Shown: positions 51,891 to 60,747 of the stretch, in pieces
Numbering within the stretch: position 1 is the stretch's first letter
Layout of the letters: each line of letters opens with the position of its first letter
Origin: Streptomyces griseoluteus
GTDB taxonomy: Bacteria; Actinomycetota; Actinomycetes; Streptomycetales; Streptomycetaceae
Direction: 5' to 3'
NCBI RefSeq assembly: GCF_004784465.1
Contig: NZ_SRRU01000015.1
Span: 36,116 to 100,115 of the forward strand
Length of the DNA: 64,000 nt
The notes under the pieces: generated by a model
The model's input: only the letters and a program-made list of their open reading frames with translations
Told to the model about the DNA's origin: nothing
The model's database searches: none
Position numbers and translations under genes: made by a program

Positions 51891-52108
51891 TTGCGGTTGG
51901 CGTCGGGATGAGCGGGTCGTCCGGCCGCCGGATGCGGACTTGGCGGGGGCGGGGGATGAAGCCCCGAAGAAGGTGTCCTCGTCCCAGGTGGTCGGCGTCA
52001 GGGGCCACAGGTCGGGGATGCCCAAGCGGCGCTCGATCCCTGCTGCGGGACCGGCAAGGTGTCGAAATCCGGATGATGCGAAAGGAACAGGGGCGCTAGC
52101 GTGCACCT

Positions 52109-53110
52109 ATGGATCTTGAACCTGGAAAGACCGTGGCCGCCGTTCCCGTTCCTCTCGATGCCGAACTCCAGGTCGCTTATGACGCCTACCTGGCGGAGGA
52201 ACCGGACTTGGCGCCGATGAGCCTCGAGAAGCTGTCGGTGATCCGCGCGGAGGTCGACGCCGCAGTGGCGGCGCTCGAGGACCTCAGCCATGGCGGGCGC
52301 TTCACCGTCTTCCAGCCTTCGGTGCCCGGCCTGGACGGCGCCCCCGAGATCCCGCTGCTGGTGTGCACACCCTCCGGCGCGCCCGCATCGCGGCCGGCGC
52401 TCTACTTCATACACGGCGGCGGCTTCTACGGTAGCGATCACCGCACCGGGCTCGACCAGATACTCGAGACGGCCGAGCGGTTCGGGGCCACGCTGATCTC
52501 GGTCGGCTACCGGCTCGCGCCCGAGCACCCCTACCCCGCCCAGATCAACGACGCTTACGCCGGTCTGCTGTGGGTCGCCGACCACGCGGACGAGCTCGGC
52601 ATCGACTCCGAACGCATCGTCGTCACGGGCTTCAGCGCCGGCGGCGCCCTCAGCGCCGCGCTCGCTTTGACCGTGCGCGACAAGGGTGGTCCCCGCCTGC
52701 TCGGCCAGCTGCTGATTGCCCCGCTGCTCGACGACCGCAACGACAGCGCCTCGGCCCTGCAGATGGACGACGTCGAACTCTTCGACCGCAGCCGCAACAA
52801 GTTCGCCTGGAGCTCGCTGCTCGGCGACGCCCGGGGCGAGGCTGACGTGCCGCAGTACGCTGCGCCCGCTCGCGCCACCGACCTGGCCGGCCTGCCGCCC
52901 ACATTCCTCGACGTCGGCTCCGCCGAGTGCCTGCGCGATGAGATCCTCGCCTACGCCGACCGGATCTGGCAGGCCGGCGGCGAAGCCGAGCTTCACGTGT
53001 GGCCCGGCGGGATCCACGGTTTCGACCGGAAAGCCCCCGAGGCGCGGATCAGCAAGGCCGCTGTCGCGGCACGCCGCAACTGGCTGGAGCACCTTCTCGC
53101 CACCAACTGA
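52109..53110 (+). CDS. Alpha/beta-hydrolase of the HSL (hormone-sensitive lipase) family
   Basis: 333 residues. The oxyanion-hole motif FIHGGGFYGS (about 101-110), nucleophile GFSAGGALSAAL (Ser about 178), acid in FLDVGSAECLRDE (about 275) and His in WPGGIHGFD (about 305) form a complete esterase site. No signal peptide, so it acts in the cytoplasm on short acyl esters. Stands alone; its ATG directly follows a coding-poor stretch. Confidence 0.92.
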   Translation: MDLEPGKTVAAVPVPLDAELQVAYDAYLAEEPDLAPMSLEKLSVIRAEVDAAVAALEDLSHGGRFTVFQPSVPGLDGAPEIPLLVCTPSGAPASRPALYFIHGGGFYGSDHRTGLDQILETAERFGATLISVGYRLAPEHPYPAQINDAYAGLLWVADHADELGIDSERIVVTGFSAGGALSAALALTVRDKGGPRLLGQLLIAPLLDDRNDSASALQMDDVELFDRSRNKFAWSSLLGDARGEADVPQYAAPARATDLAGLPPTFLDVGSAECLRDEILAYADRIWQAGGEAELHVWPGGIHGFDRKAPEARISKAAVAARRNWLEHLLATN

Positions 53111-53397
53111 CGGTCTCCTCCGGCGGTAGTCGGTCGCGGGATGGACAACGTGCCGGCCAGGCGTCCAGTAGCAACGAGGTCGAGGAACCTTGCGACGGAA
53201 CTGAGGTGGTAGCTGCGTGACACGGCGCCCCCCCACGGTTCCGGACCAACCAGTGTCCAGCCGTGAGGTGGCGCGTTCGCGTAACTGACGTCGGCGCCTC
53301 ATGACGCGATCCCCTGCCGCTGCGGCGGGCTGACCCGGGCGACGGCCCCCTACGGCATGTGCGGGGCTTGTCGGGCGGAGGAAGCTCCCGCAGGTGA
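53111..53397. other. Intergenic region, nothing seen
   Basis: No ORF or element supported. Confidence 0.4.
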
Positions 53398-53811
53398 GTG
53401 GACGAGTCGCTGCCAGGCTCGCTGGAAGTCCACCCCCGGGACTTCGACCTGGTGATGACCAGGTATGACCTGATCGTGAACGCGATCACCGAGGCCCTGC
53501 CGGACGCGCCGACCATCGACGACCTCCAGGACGGCGGGGCACAGCGTTTCGGCCATCCAGTGCCCGCCGACGTGCTCCGCACGCAGATCGACATCTTCAA
53601 CATGTCGCTGAGGACGCACCGCCAGAACAAACCCCTTGCTCACAGCTCCCCCAGGGGATGGTCATGTCTGGCCCACACTGACCGGCGGGCAAGAAGGTGG
53701 GCCCCGAACTCCTGCGACTGGTTCGGGGCCCACCTGTGTATGGCGTGGGTTACGGGATGGAGTGCCACGCCTCACCGGGGGGTGAGGCCGCGCCAGTTCG
53801 GCAGGCTGTAG
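53398..53811 (+). CDS. Unrecognised gene, probably 3'-truncated
   Basis: The first 90 residues have clear Streptomyces codon bias: LEVHPRDFDLVMTRYDLIVN, ALPDAPTIDDLQDGGAQRFG and LRTQIDIFNMSLRTHRQNKP. After about 53670 the frame loses coding character, so an indel or fusion is likely there. The GTG start is set by an in-frame stop just upstream. No family recognised. Confidence 0.4.
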   Translation: MDESLPGSLEVHPRDFDLVMTRYDLIVNAITEALPDAPTIDDLQDGGAQRFGHPVPADVLRTQIDIFNMSLRTHRQNKPLAHSSPRGWSCLAHTDRRARRWAPNSCDWFGAHLCMAWVTGWSATPHRGVRPRQFGRL

Positions 53812-54242
53812 CGGGTAACCAGAGACCACGCGGTCCGCGCGGCGTCCTCTACCCAGCCGTGCCCCGCCGCGGGCAGGCCATCGACTCCACGCAGCCACTT
53901 CGTGATCTGCTCCTCCGAGGCATGCGTGTTGCCCTTGCCGAGGTACTTCAGGACGTACACCGCGAGGTACTCCTCGTCCCGCGTGTCGCCCTGACCGGTG
54001 AGGATGGGCCTGAGCTTGGAACGGAGTGCCGGCCTGGGCGCACCCCTCGACGGTGCCTCGGCCTGGGTGAACCCCGGGACGGTGCGCCGACTGGGGGCCC
54101 GTGAAGTGAATGGCTTGAGTTGACCCTGTCGGGCCGGGGCGGGGCTTCCTACGATTCCCTCGCCTCCCCCTCCTTCACAGGTTTCACACAGTTTCTTCAA
54201 AGTTGAACGGAGGGCCGGAGTCCGAACCCCCCACCCACTCAA
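53772..54242 (-). CDS. Conserved hypothetical protein
   Basis: Up to 156 residues; the C-terminal 90 look well conserved in style: RDEEYLAVYVLKYLGKGNTH, ASEEQITKWLRGVDGLPAAG and WVEDAARTAWSLVTRYSLPN. The N-terminal 65 are low-complexity, with no good start codon between, so the real gene may begin further in at a rare start or be 5'-truncated. Function unknown. Confidence 0.5.
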   Translation of the reverse strand: MSGWGVRTPALRSTLKKLCETCEGGGGEGIVGSPAPARQGQLKPFTSRAPSRRTVPGFTQAEAPSRGAPRPALRSKLRPILTGQGDTRDEEYLAVYVLKYLGKGNTHASEEQITKWLRGVDGLPAAGHGWVEDAARTAWSLVTRYSLPNWRGLTPR

Positions 54243-54254
54243 CCGGGAGAAACC

Positions 54255-54905
54255 ATGGCTGGTGGATTCCTCCTGAGCGGCGCCGTAGCCGCTCTCCTCA
54301 CCACCGCGCTACCCACCCCGAACCCGTCCTCCGTGTTCGACGACCCGCCTCCGGACAAGATCGTCATCGACGTGGCGACGGTGAACGGCTCCGGCTGTCC
54401 GGCCGGTACGGCCGCCGTGGCGGTGTCGCCGGACAACACCGCCTTCACGGTGACGTACAGCGACTACCTCGCCCAGGCCGGCGGCAACTCCGACCCCACG
54501 GCCTTCCGCAAGAACTGCCAGCTCAACCTGGTGGTCCATGTCCCGCAGGGCTTCACCTACGCCGTCGCCCAGGCGGACTACCGGGGCTTCCTCTCGCTCC
54601 AGCCCGGCGCGACCGCCACGCAGAAAGCCTCGTACTACTTCCAGGGCTCCTCGAGCACCGTGCCGAGAACCCACCCCTTCGGCGGCGCCTACAACGACGA
54701 CTGGCAGGTCACCGACAGCACCGACTGGGCCCAACTGGTCTGGGCGCCCTGCGGTGTCCTGCGCAACTTCAACATCAACACCGAGCTCAGGGTGAACGCG
54801 GGCAGCGCGAACCCCGGCAAGGTCAGCTTCATGACGATGGACTCCACCGACGGAGACATCAGCACGATCTACCACCTGGCGTGGAAGGAGTGCCCGAAGC
54901 AGTAG
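54255..54905 (+). CDS. DUF4360 secreted protein
   Basis: 216 residues, CGGGAGAAACC before the ATG. A short signal peptide (FLLSGAVAALLTTALPT) leads to the DUF4360 domain: DVATVNGSGCPAGTAAVAVS, AFTVTYSDYLAQAGG, CQLNLVVHVPQGFTYAVAQA and a Cys pair near the end. Two disulfides are likely. The family is secreted by Streptomyces and fungi; its role is not established. Confidence 0.88.
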   Translation: MAGGFLLSGAVAALLTTALPTPNPSSVFDDPPPDKIVIDVATVNGSGCPAGTAAVAVSPDNTAFTVTYSDYLAQAGGNSDPTAFRKNCQLNLVVHVPQGFTYAVAQADYRGFLSLQPGATATQKASYYFQGSSSTVPRTHPFGGAYNDDWQVTDSTDWAQLVWAPCGVLRNFNINTELRVNAGSANPGKVSFMTMDSTDGDISTIYHLAWKECPKQ

Positions 54906-55403
54906 TGCGCCACCGGCCGTGCGACGCCGTCCGCCCCTCGGCCGGCGTCGCACGAGGCATCGGAGTCTGTCCGGCAGTTCGCGTCGCGGCCCCAAGGGGG
55001 GCGGCATGACCGGACCGGCCCGCCTTGACGACGCTCGTCATCAATACAGCTAATCCGCTTGTCCCATTCCCGCCGCGTTCGGCCAGCACTGGGCGTTCGG
55101 CCAGCCCGTTGCCGGGGCCGAGGTCAGGCCGGCGGCGGGGGCCGGGGCCGTCATATGGCTCGATGCTGGTTTTGGCTGCCCTGAGACTGGGTGCGCCACC
55201 CCTGTCAACCCGACCCAGCCGCCGTGCAGGACGGCGGCGGCACGATGCCTCTCGGACCGACGGCTGTCGTGACGAAGTGAAGGCAGCCGTGAGCACCGGG
55301 CGTCGGTCCGTGCCCTCGCCCACGAGATCAGTGGCCCTGGTGACCGATCACTCACGCCGTCAGTAGGACAAGGGCTGGACCCATCCCGTCGCCATGGCTG
55401 ATC
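54906..55403. other. Intergenic region with dispersed motif
   Basis: No intact gene. Contains the second copy of the 30-bp motif (55025-55053). Confidence 0.5.
55025..55053. repeat. Copy 2 of a dispersed 30-bp motif
   Basis: ACGCTCGTCATCAATACAG matches 20084-20114 with 23 of 29 core bases. GCGTTCGGCCAGC is repeated just downstream. Confidence 0.45.
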
Positions 55404-56357
55404 GTGGGAGACGTGAACGATCACCGAATGGCACCTGTCAGTCGCACAAGTTCGCCAGGCGCGACAAGCGACGTGGCCGTGGATGAAGAGGCCGGTGAGG
55501 TCCGCCGTTTCTGGAACCGGCTCGGCCTTCCCGGACTGATCGATGTCCACACGCACTTCATGCCCGAGCGCGTCCTGCACAAGGTCTGGGAATACTTCGA
55601 CGCGCAGGGGCCGCTGACCGGCGGACTGGAGTGGCCGATCAGCTACCGGCAGCAGGAGGCGGAACGCACCGCTGTGCTGCGCAAGTTCGGTGTACGGGCG
55701 TTCACTTCGATGCTCTACCCGCACAAGCCCGGCATGGCCCGCTGGCTCAATGGCTGGGCCGCCGAGTTCGCCCACCGCAACCCCGACTGTCTCCACACCG
55801 CCACCCTCTACCCCGAGCCGGGTGTCGAGACCTACGTTCGAGAGGCTGTCGAAGCGGGCGCGCGCGTGTTCAAGGCGCACGTACAAGTGGGGGCCTACGA
55901 CCCGGCCGACGAACTTATCCAGCGGGCGTGGGGGGTGCTGGCCGAGGCCCGCGTTCCCGTGGTGATCCACTGCGGCTCCGGTCCCGCTCCAGGTAAATAC
56001 ACCGGCCCCGAGCCGATCGCACAGGTACTGGCGCGACACCCGAAGCTACGGCTGATCGTCGCACACATGGGGATGCCCGAGTACGGGGACTTCCTCGGCA
56101 TCGCCGAGCAGTACGCGGAGGTCCGGCTGGACACCACCATGACGTTCACCGACTTCACCGAGGCGTTCATGCCGTTCCCCCGCCATGCCTTGCCTCGGCT
56201 CGCCGGGCTCGGCGACCGTATCCTGCTCGGTTCCGACTTCCCCAACATCCCTTACCCGTACGCACATCAGCTCCATGCTCTGGAGCGGCTCGGCCTCGGG
56301 CCGGAGTGGCTGCGAGCCGTGTGCCACGACAACGCGGCAACGTTGTTCGGACTGTGA
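55404..56357 (+). CDS. Amidohydrolase 2 (TIM-barrel metal hydrolase)
   Basis: 317 residues. DVHTHFMPERVLHKVWEYF carries the first HxH metal ligands (about 48-50), VVIHCGSGPAPGKYTG the third His (about 190), LIVAHMGMPEYGDF the fourth and GSDFPNIPYPY the catalytic Asp (about 275). This is the ACMS-decarboxylase/amidohydrolase-2 family, acting on carboxylic or amide substrates. The N-terminal 40 residues are variable; an internal GTG may be the true start. Confidence 0.88.
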   Translation: MGDVNDHRMAPVSRTSSPGATSDVAVDEEAGEVRRFWNRLGLPGLIDVHTHFMPERVLHKVWEYFDAQGPLTGGLEWPISYRQQEAERTAVLRKFGVRAFTSMLYPHKPGMARWLNGWAAEFAHRNPDCLHTATLYPEPGVETYVREAVEAGARVFKAHVQVGAYDPADELIQRAWGVLAEARVPVVIHCGSGPAPGKYTGPEPIAQVLARHPKLRLIVAHMGMPEYGDFLGIAEQYAEVRLDTTMTFTDFTEAFMPFPRHALPRLAGLGDRILLGSDFPNIPYPYAHQLHALERLGLGPEWLRAVCHDNAATLFGL

Positions 56358-56420
56358 TGAAAGGCCTCGGCTCCTAACAGGCCCTCGGGGAGTATGCGGT
56401 CACCCGGGCGCCGTTTCTGA

Positions 56421-56858
56421 TCACGCGGAAGAGGAAAGCTGTTCGCGCACCCATGCGGGATGGGGGTTGGTGTGTGGCTGGCCCGCCACGACGACGGTCG
56501 GCACGGTCTCGTTGCCGTCATTGGCTGCTCTCACCGCTGCGGCTCCTGCCGGGTCGCGCCAGATGTTGACCCAAAGTAACTGCCGGGCACTGCGGCCCAG
56601 CCGGATGCGCAGTCGCACGCAGTACTTACAGCCCGGACGCCAGAAGACGATTGGTCGACCGTCGGCCACGCTGCGGCGTTGCGCCTCCCGGGCGCCGACC
56701 GACCTCGGGAAGATCAGAGGCGAGTTCACGCCTGCGAGCGCCAAGAACGCCAGGAAGAGTGCTGCGGCTGTGCCGGGGCTCCCATTGAACATCTGCCCAG
56801 TCGCGACAGCTGAGCCGCACAGCACAAGCAACATCGGCAGGATCCAGGCGCGCATCAT
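56421..56858 (-). CDS. Membrane-anchored glutaredoxin-like protein
   Basis: 145 residues. Two N-terminal helices (about 5-22 and 30-45) tether a thioredoxin-fold domain with redox motif FWRPGCKYCVRLRIRLG (about 73), WVNIWRDPAGAAAVRAANDG and the cis-Pro segment TVPTVVVAG. Similar to actinobacterial mycoredoxin-type proteins, probably reducing mycothiol-mixed disulfides near the membrane. Stands alone. Confidence 0.85.
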   Translation of the reverse strand: MMRAWILPMLLVLCGSAVATGQMFNGSPGTAAALFLAFLALAGVNSPLIFPRSVGAREAQRRSVADGRPIVFWRPGCKYCVRLRIRLGRSARQLLWVNIWRDPAGAAAVRAANDGNETVPTVVVAGQPHTNPHPAWVREQLSSSA

Positions 56859-57061
56859 GGTGCCGCAGGCTACTCGACGAGTCGAAATGCTCCTTGAACT
56901 AGGCCACTCACCTGGACGTTCGCCGGGCGCTGAGGCGGCCTACGTCTGATCATGTGCTCCGACCAAGGTTGCACGTGGACGAAGGCCGTGAAGGTGAGTG
57001 CTGACGCCCCGCGAGCCGGGGCCGACTGAGCTGAGTGGCCTCCCGGTCCGCCATGCGGAAA

Positions 57062-57085
57062 GGCGGTCACCTCGACGTGACCGCC
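57062..57085. terminator. Perfect 9-bp hairpin upstream of the ArsR gene
   Basis: GGCGGTCAC pairs with GTGACCGCC across CTCGAC. It could end an upstream transcript or be a protein site; no U-tract. Confidence 0.4.
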
Positions 57086-57104
57086 CTACTTGGCCCTTCA
57101 ATCG

Positions 57105-57146
57105 ATGCGTCGGAGATTGTTGACGCGTCGGAATTTTCTGACGCAT
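57105..57146 (+). promoter_or_regulatory. Three GACGCRT half-sites before the ArsR gene
   Basis: ATGCGTC (57105-57111), GACGCGT (57122-57128) and GACGCAT (57140-57146) occur 17-18 bases apart; outer copies are inverted. The last lies 10 bases before the ATG. Probably the ArsR regulator's operator. Confidence 0.55.
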
Positions 57147-57155
57147 AATGGTGTC

Positions 57156-57470
57156 ATGCCTTCCGACGTGTTCGGCGTGCTGGCCAACCCAGTCCGCCGC
57201 AGACTGCTCGAAAGCCTGCGGGACGGCCCTCGCTCCACAGGAGAGCTGGCCGGGATGTTCGAGCTTGGCAGGCCTGCGGTGTCCGAGCACCTGGCGGTGC
57301 TCCGTGCCGCCGGACTGGTGCGCGAGGAGCCGCGTGGCCGGCACCGCTTCTACCACCTCGAACCGGCGCGACTGGCCGAGGTGAGCGAGTGGCTGCATCC
57401 GTTCGAGCACTACTGGAAGCAGCGCCTGGACGCGCTGTCCGATCTCCTGGACGAGGACAACGAGACATGA
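57156..57470 (+). CDS. ArsR-family winged-helix regulator
   Basis: 104 residues from ATG 57156. DVFGVLANPVRRRLLESLRD, STGELAGMFELGRPAVSEHL and GRHRFYHLEPARLAEVSEWL are the classical ArsR helix-turn-helix and wing. No metal-binding Cys pairs are seen, so it is of the non-metal group that precedes SRPBCC genes. Stop overlaps the next start (ATGA). The start ATG is 10 bases past a likely operator half-site and lacks a Shine-Dalgarno, so the message may be nearly leaderless. Confidence 0.92.
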   Translation: MPSDVFGVLANPVRRRLLESLRDGPRSTGELAGMFELGRPAVSEHLAVLRAAGLVREEPRGRHRFYHLEPARLAEVSEWLHPFEHYWKQRLDALSDLLDEDNET

Positions 57471-57877
57471 CCGAGAACAACACGATCACCTGCGAGAAGT
57501 TCCTGCCCCACCCGCCGGCCGCGGTGTGGAAGGCCCTGACCGACCCTGACCTCCACGCCCGCTGGTGGGCCGCCGGCGACATCAAGCCCGTCGCCGGGCA
57601 CCGCTTCACCCTCGACATGGGCACCTTCGGCAGCCAGCCCTGCGAGGTCACCGAGGTGGACGACCAGCGGCTGCTGGCCTATCGATTCGCCGAGGGCTCG
57701 CTCGACACCACCATCACCTGGACGCTGCACCCGGAGGGCGAGGGCACCCGCCTCGTCCTCACCCACGCGGGCTTCGACCTCGACTCAGCGATCGGCCGAC
57801 AGGCGTACGCCGGCATGGGCAAGGGCTGGCCCCACGTCCTGAATCGGCTCGACTCCACCCTGGCCGAGACCGCCTAG
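57467..57877 (+). CDS. SRPBCC (AHSA1-type) domain protein
   Basis: 136 residues. FLPHPPAAVWKALTDPDLHA and RWWAAGDIKPVAGHRFTLDM open an AHSA1/START-like hydrophobic-cavity fold; TITWTLHPEGEGTRLVLTHA and GKGWPHVLNRLDSTLAE close it. Coupled to the ArsR regulator by ATGA overlap, a very common pair in actinobacteria. It probably binds a small hydrophobic ligand; which is unknown. Confidence 0.9.
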   Translation: MTENNTITCEKFLPHPPAAVWKALTDPDLHARWWAAGDIKPVAGHRFTLDMGTFGSQPCEVTEVDDQRLLAYRFAEGSLDTTITWTLHPEGEGTRLVLTHAGFDLDSAIGRQAYAGMGKGWPHVLNRLDSTLAETA

Positions 57878-57959
57878 GTGTGCTGTCCGGACAGGTTGGT
57901 GACGCGGCTGGCTGGGGTGTGGCCTCCGATTCCGGTGTGGGGTCGATGGCCGGCCCGCC

Positions 57960-58255
57960 GACCTGTACGCCGAGCTGCACGACTACCAGCAGACCCTCCC
58001 CTGGTTCCGAGAACCCCACCCCGGCTGGGAGGGCATTCAGGAGCGGGGCAAGGAGTGGGCCGAACGGCCCGCCACGAACGGTTGGACACCCGAACAGATC
58101 ACCAGTACGACGAACTGCGCGCCGCACTGCTCGACGCCACGGCCGCCGTGAACACCCACCGCTGGTGGGGCAAGTGCAAGGACGCTGGAGCCGACCTGGT
58201 CGCCACGCGTCAGGCCCTCACGCACGCCCCCTTCGCCGAGTCCGCCGACTGCTAG
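57960..58255 (+). pseudogene. Frameshifted hypothetical gene of accessory type
   Basis: One frame gives DLYAELHDYQQTLPWFREPH and GWEGIQERGKEWAERPATNG; another continues YDELRAALLDATAAVNTHRW and ADLVATRQALTHAP to a stop. The two halves belong to one protein of about 100 residues, joined by an indel near 58095. Such proteins occur on Streptomyces phage and plasmid DNA. Confidence 0.55.
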
Positions 58256-58300
58256 TCCGGCTCCCCGCCCTCCGCGTGGGCGCACGGCTGGGGTTAATGG

Positions 58301-58492
58301 CTACCCCTCCCGTGAACGCGGGAACAGCCCCCGTCGGCGAACCCGAGGAGAAGGGGGTGCCAGGGCGGGACGCAGGGCCGCGCGGAAGCTCTCCAGAGCG
58401 GCGGTCATCTGTTCGTCGTCCCCGTGGTGCTCGGTCGCTGCTCTGAAGATCGCGTCGGCTCCCGCCGCGATCTCGGGCTCCGTACGGTTCAT
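58301..58492 (-). CDS. Small hypothetical protein
   Basis: 63 residues from ATG 58492. EIAAGADAIFRAATEHHGDD and EQMTAALESFRAALRPALAP look helical and have good codon bias; the end is Arg-rich. No family recognised. The frame also extends upstream. Confidence 0.45.
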   Translation of the reverse strand: MNRTEPEIAAGADAIFRAATEHHGDDEQMTAALESFRAALRPALAPPSPRVRRRGLFPRSREG

Positions 58493-58639
58493 GAGCGGTG
58501 CGACAGCCGCTCCAAGCCGACTCAAGGGGCAGTCAGACCGGCCGCAGACGCCAAGGCGTCCTGCTCCCACCGGCAACGATCCGGCCTGCCTCACCGAGGA
58601 AGACCGGGACAGCGGTCGCCGCTCCGCCTGCTCCTGCCC

Positions 58640-59090
58640 GCGCTGCGGCCGCACTGCCCTGGTGAGTGCAGCCAGCGCAACGCGCGCCTTGGTGCCCCAG
58701 CCCGCGTGGAGATGGTCGTGCGTATTCTCCGCAAACCTGAGCGCGAGGACGGCGGCCACCAGTTCATTGGCCTGGGTGCGGCGCGGTCGGCGGCCAGCTC
58801 CTTACGCGCGTCGGCCCGTCGACTGCGGCGCTCGTTCTCCCACCGCCGAGAAGCAGCAGGGCGACGGCGCTGACGCCCGTGGGTGCTTTGTCGAGCAGTT
58901 CGCTCCCTATGTGGATCACACCCATCACGACTCCGCGGCGGGGTGGGAGGTTCCCTAAGGCAGACAGGGGGTCGGGCTGCTGCTGCGGGCTGTACCTCCG
59001 CGCCGCTACGGGGCGGATCGCCAGGGCCGACACGGCCGATCCTGACCTCTTTGTGCAGGCGCAACGACCCGGTTGGGGCGGGCACGTCAC
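58640..59090 (-). pseudogene. Possible decayed membrane/helical gene
   Basis: Three minus-strand frames succeed one another: RRGVVMGVIHIGSELLDKAP with VSAVALLLLGG (a helix), then RWENERRSRRADARKELAAD, then ANELVAAVLALRFAENTHDH and AGWGTKARVALAALTRAV. They read as one small membrane protein broken by two indels. Family unknown. Confidence 0.35.
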
Positions 59091-59377
59091 AGTTCGGGCA
59101 GTCGTGACGTTCTACCGCCGATGCGGCCTGATCGGGCGTCAATCCATGGCGGCAGTCTCTCAGAACTGCCTCGCACAACACGCAAGTGTCGAGAGGACTT
59201 TCGCGAACGGTGACCTGCGGAAACGCGATCACCCCCAAGGCTCTCGCAGAACTCTCACAGACGGTCATTTGTGAGAATGCCGGGAGGCCCGCGTCCAACC
59301 GCGCCACGCTGCGGGCAGCGGCGGCGGGGTCTGCACGGACTCGGCCCGGCCCGAGCCCGTGCACCACGGGCGAGTCA
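59091..59377. other. Region with weak coding hint
   Basis: On the minus strand near 59065-59200 a Cys-rich stretch (DTCVLCEAVLRDCRHGLTPD, then CPNC) hints at a zinc protein but has no clear start. Otherwise nothing. Confidence 0.3.
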
Positions 59378-60544
59378 TCACGCTTCGTCGGCCCACACCG
59401 GGGTGCCGTCGCCCCGCACGTGCAGCGTCGGAGAGTGCTCGCGATACCCCCACTGCACTGCATCACTGGGTACCACCCAGCCCTTGGCCTGGAACGCTTG
59501 AGCTGGCGTCAACGAAGCGGTGCACGCATCCAGCGGGCTGGTCTTCGTCGCTCTGGCGGGGACGGTGATCTTCACCGAAGTCCCCCACGGGTCTGGACAG
59601 GTCTGCTCCACCGAGGCCTGGACGTAGGCGAGCTTCGCCTTCACTGTGACCGGCTTGCCCGAGGTGTTCGTGAACTGCACCAGGAAGGACATCGTCCCGT
59701 CTTTGGCGAGGATTGTGCACGGCGTCCACGACACGGCACCTGCACTCCGCGCCTTTCCACATCGATGATTACCCTCAACGCCGCCGGACTCGGTTGGCGC
59801 AGAAGTCCCCGGCTTGGCCACGTCCGCGCCCTGAGTGCCCGGCCCGGCCGACCCGATTGGCTTCTCACCCGCCGAGGAGGACTCTCCACTGCCCTCCAGC
59901 CACACGACCAGCGCGATTGCCCCGGCCACCCCTACAACTGTGGCCGCCGCCCAGACCCCCCCGTTCTTCCAGCGTCGCCCAGCCGTCTGCGCTAGGACTG
60001 CGGTCGGCTCGGCCGCGCCGGCTGTTCCGACGCGTTCGGCCGGTTCGGTGGCCGTGGCCCGCCCGGCAGCCTGCGCGGCTAGGGTCGGCTCGATGGCCTT
60101 GGCCGGTTCAACGGGTTCGGCGAGTTGCCCACTGATGCTCGCCAGGACTCGATTCCTCCAGCCCGGTCCACCTGCGGCTCGAAGGCGGCGCGCCAGGTCG
60201 GCGATCTCCCAGCCAATCTTGGGGAGCTGTTCAGCGTTCTCGGGCGCATGGTCCTTCAGCGCCCGCGCAACAGCCGCGCAGTCCTCCTCGCTGGGCAGCC
60301 GGTTGTGCTTGACGCCGGGCAGCAGTTGGTCGCGGCCCTTCAGCCAGTACGACAGCAGTGCCTCGTCGATCCTCTTGCGGGACTGCCATACGGGCGTCTC
60401 CCGCTCGGCTTCCAGAGCCTTCACTAGGACCTTGCGCGGCGGCTTCCCCCGCTCGGTCGGCTCTCCCACGCATGTCTGCCATGCGTCGAGGGCCTGTGCC
60501 AGGCGGTGCGACAACTCCGCGAACAACTCCCCCTGATCCCCCAT
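59378..60544 (-). CDS. Single-pass membrane protein with helical cytoplasmic domain
   Basis: 388 residues; the ATG at 60544 is chosen because GGAGGGGAG lies seven bases before it. A soluble, charged N-terminal half (about 1-125: LAQALDAWQTCVGEPTERGK, VWQSRKRIDEALLSYWLKGR and LPSEEDCAAVARALKDHAP) resembles helical cytoplasmic modules seen beside actinobacterial defence or signalling genes. A Pro/Ala linker, one transmembrane helix (VWAAATVVGVAGAIALVVW, about 200) and an extracellular beta-rich domain with four Cys (HRCGKARSAGAVSWTPC, VEQTCPDPWG) follow. Family not recognised. It diverges from a secreted protein. Confidence 0.7.
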   Translation of the reverse strand: MGDQGELFAELSHRLAQALDAWQTCVGEPTERGKPPRKVLVKALEAERETPVWQSRKRIDEALLSYWLKGRDQLLPGVKHNRLPSEEDCAAVARALKDHAPENAEQLPKIGWEIADLARRLRAAGGPGWRNRVLASISGQLAEPVEPAKAIEPTLAAQAAGRATATEPAERVGTAGAAEPTAVLAQTAGRRWKNGGVWAAATVVGVAGAIALVVWLEGSGESSSAGEKPIGSAGPGTQGADVAKPGTSAPTESGGVEGNHRCGKARSAGAVSWTPCTILAKDGTMSFLVQFTNTSGKPVTVKAKLAYVQASVEQTCPDPWGTSVKITVPARATKTSPLDACTASLTPAQAFQAKGWVVPSDAVQWGYREHSPTLHVRGDGTPVWADEA

Positions 60545-60747
60545 CAACGGCTCCCCTCCGAGGGACATCTCGTTGCGGTGCAACCGAGAAACAGCAGGTT
60601 ACGGAGGTGCAAGTTGCGCCGCAAATCCTCGTCGCTCTTGCACTGGTGATCTCCCTGTCCCGCTGCGGCAGATTCGGTTTCAGCGGCACGGGACGCCCGG
60701 CCGTCGCCCCCCTCGTCGGGGCCAACGAGAACAGGAGAACCACCAGA

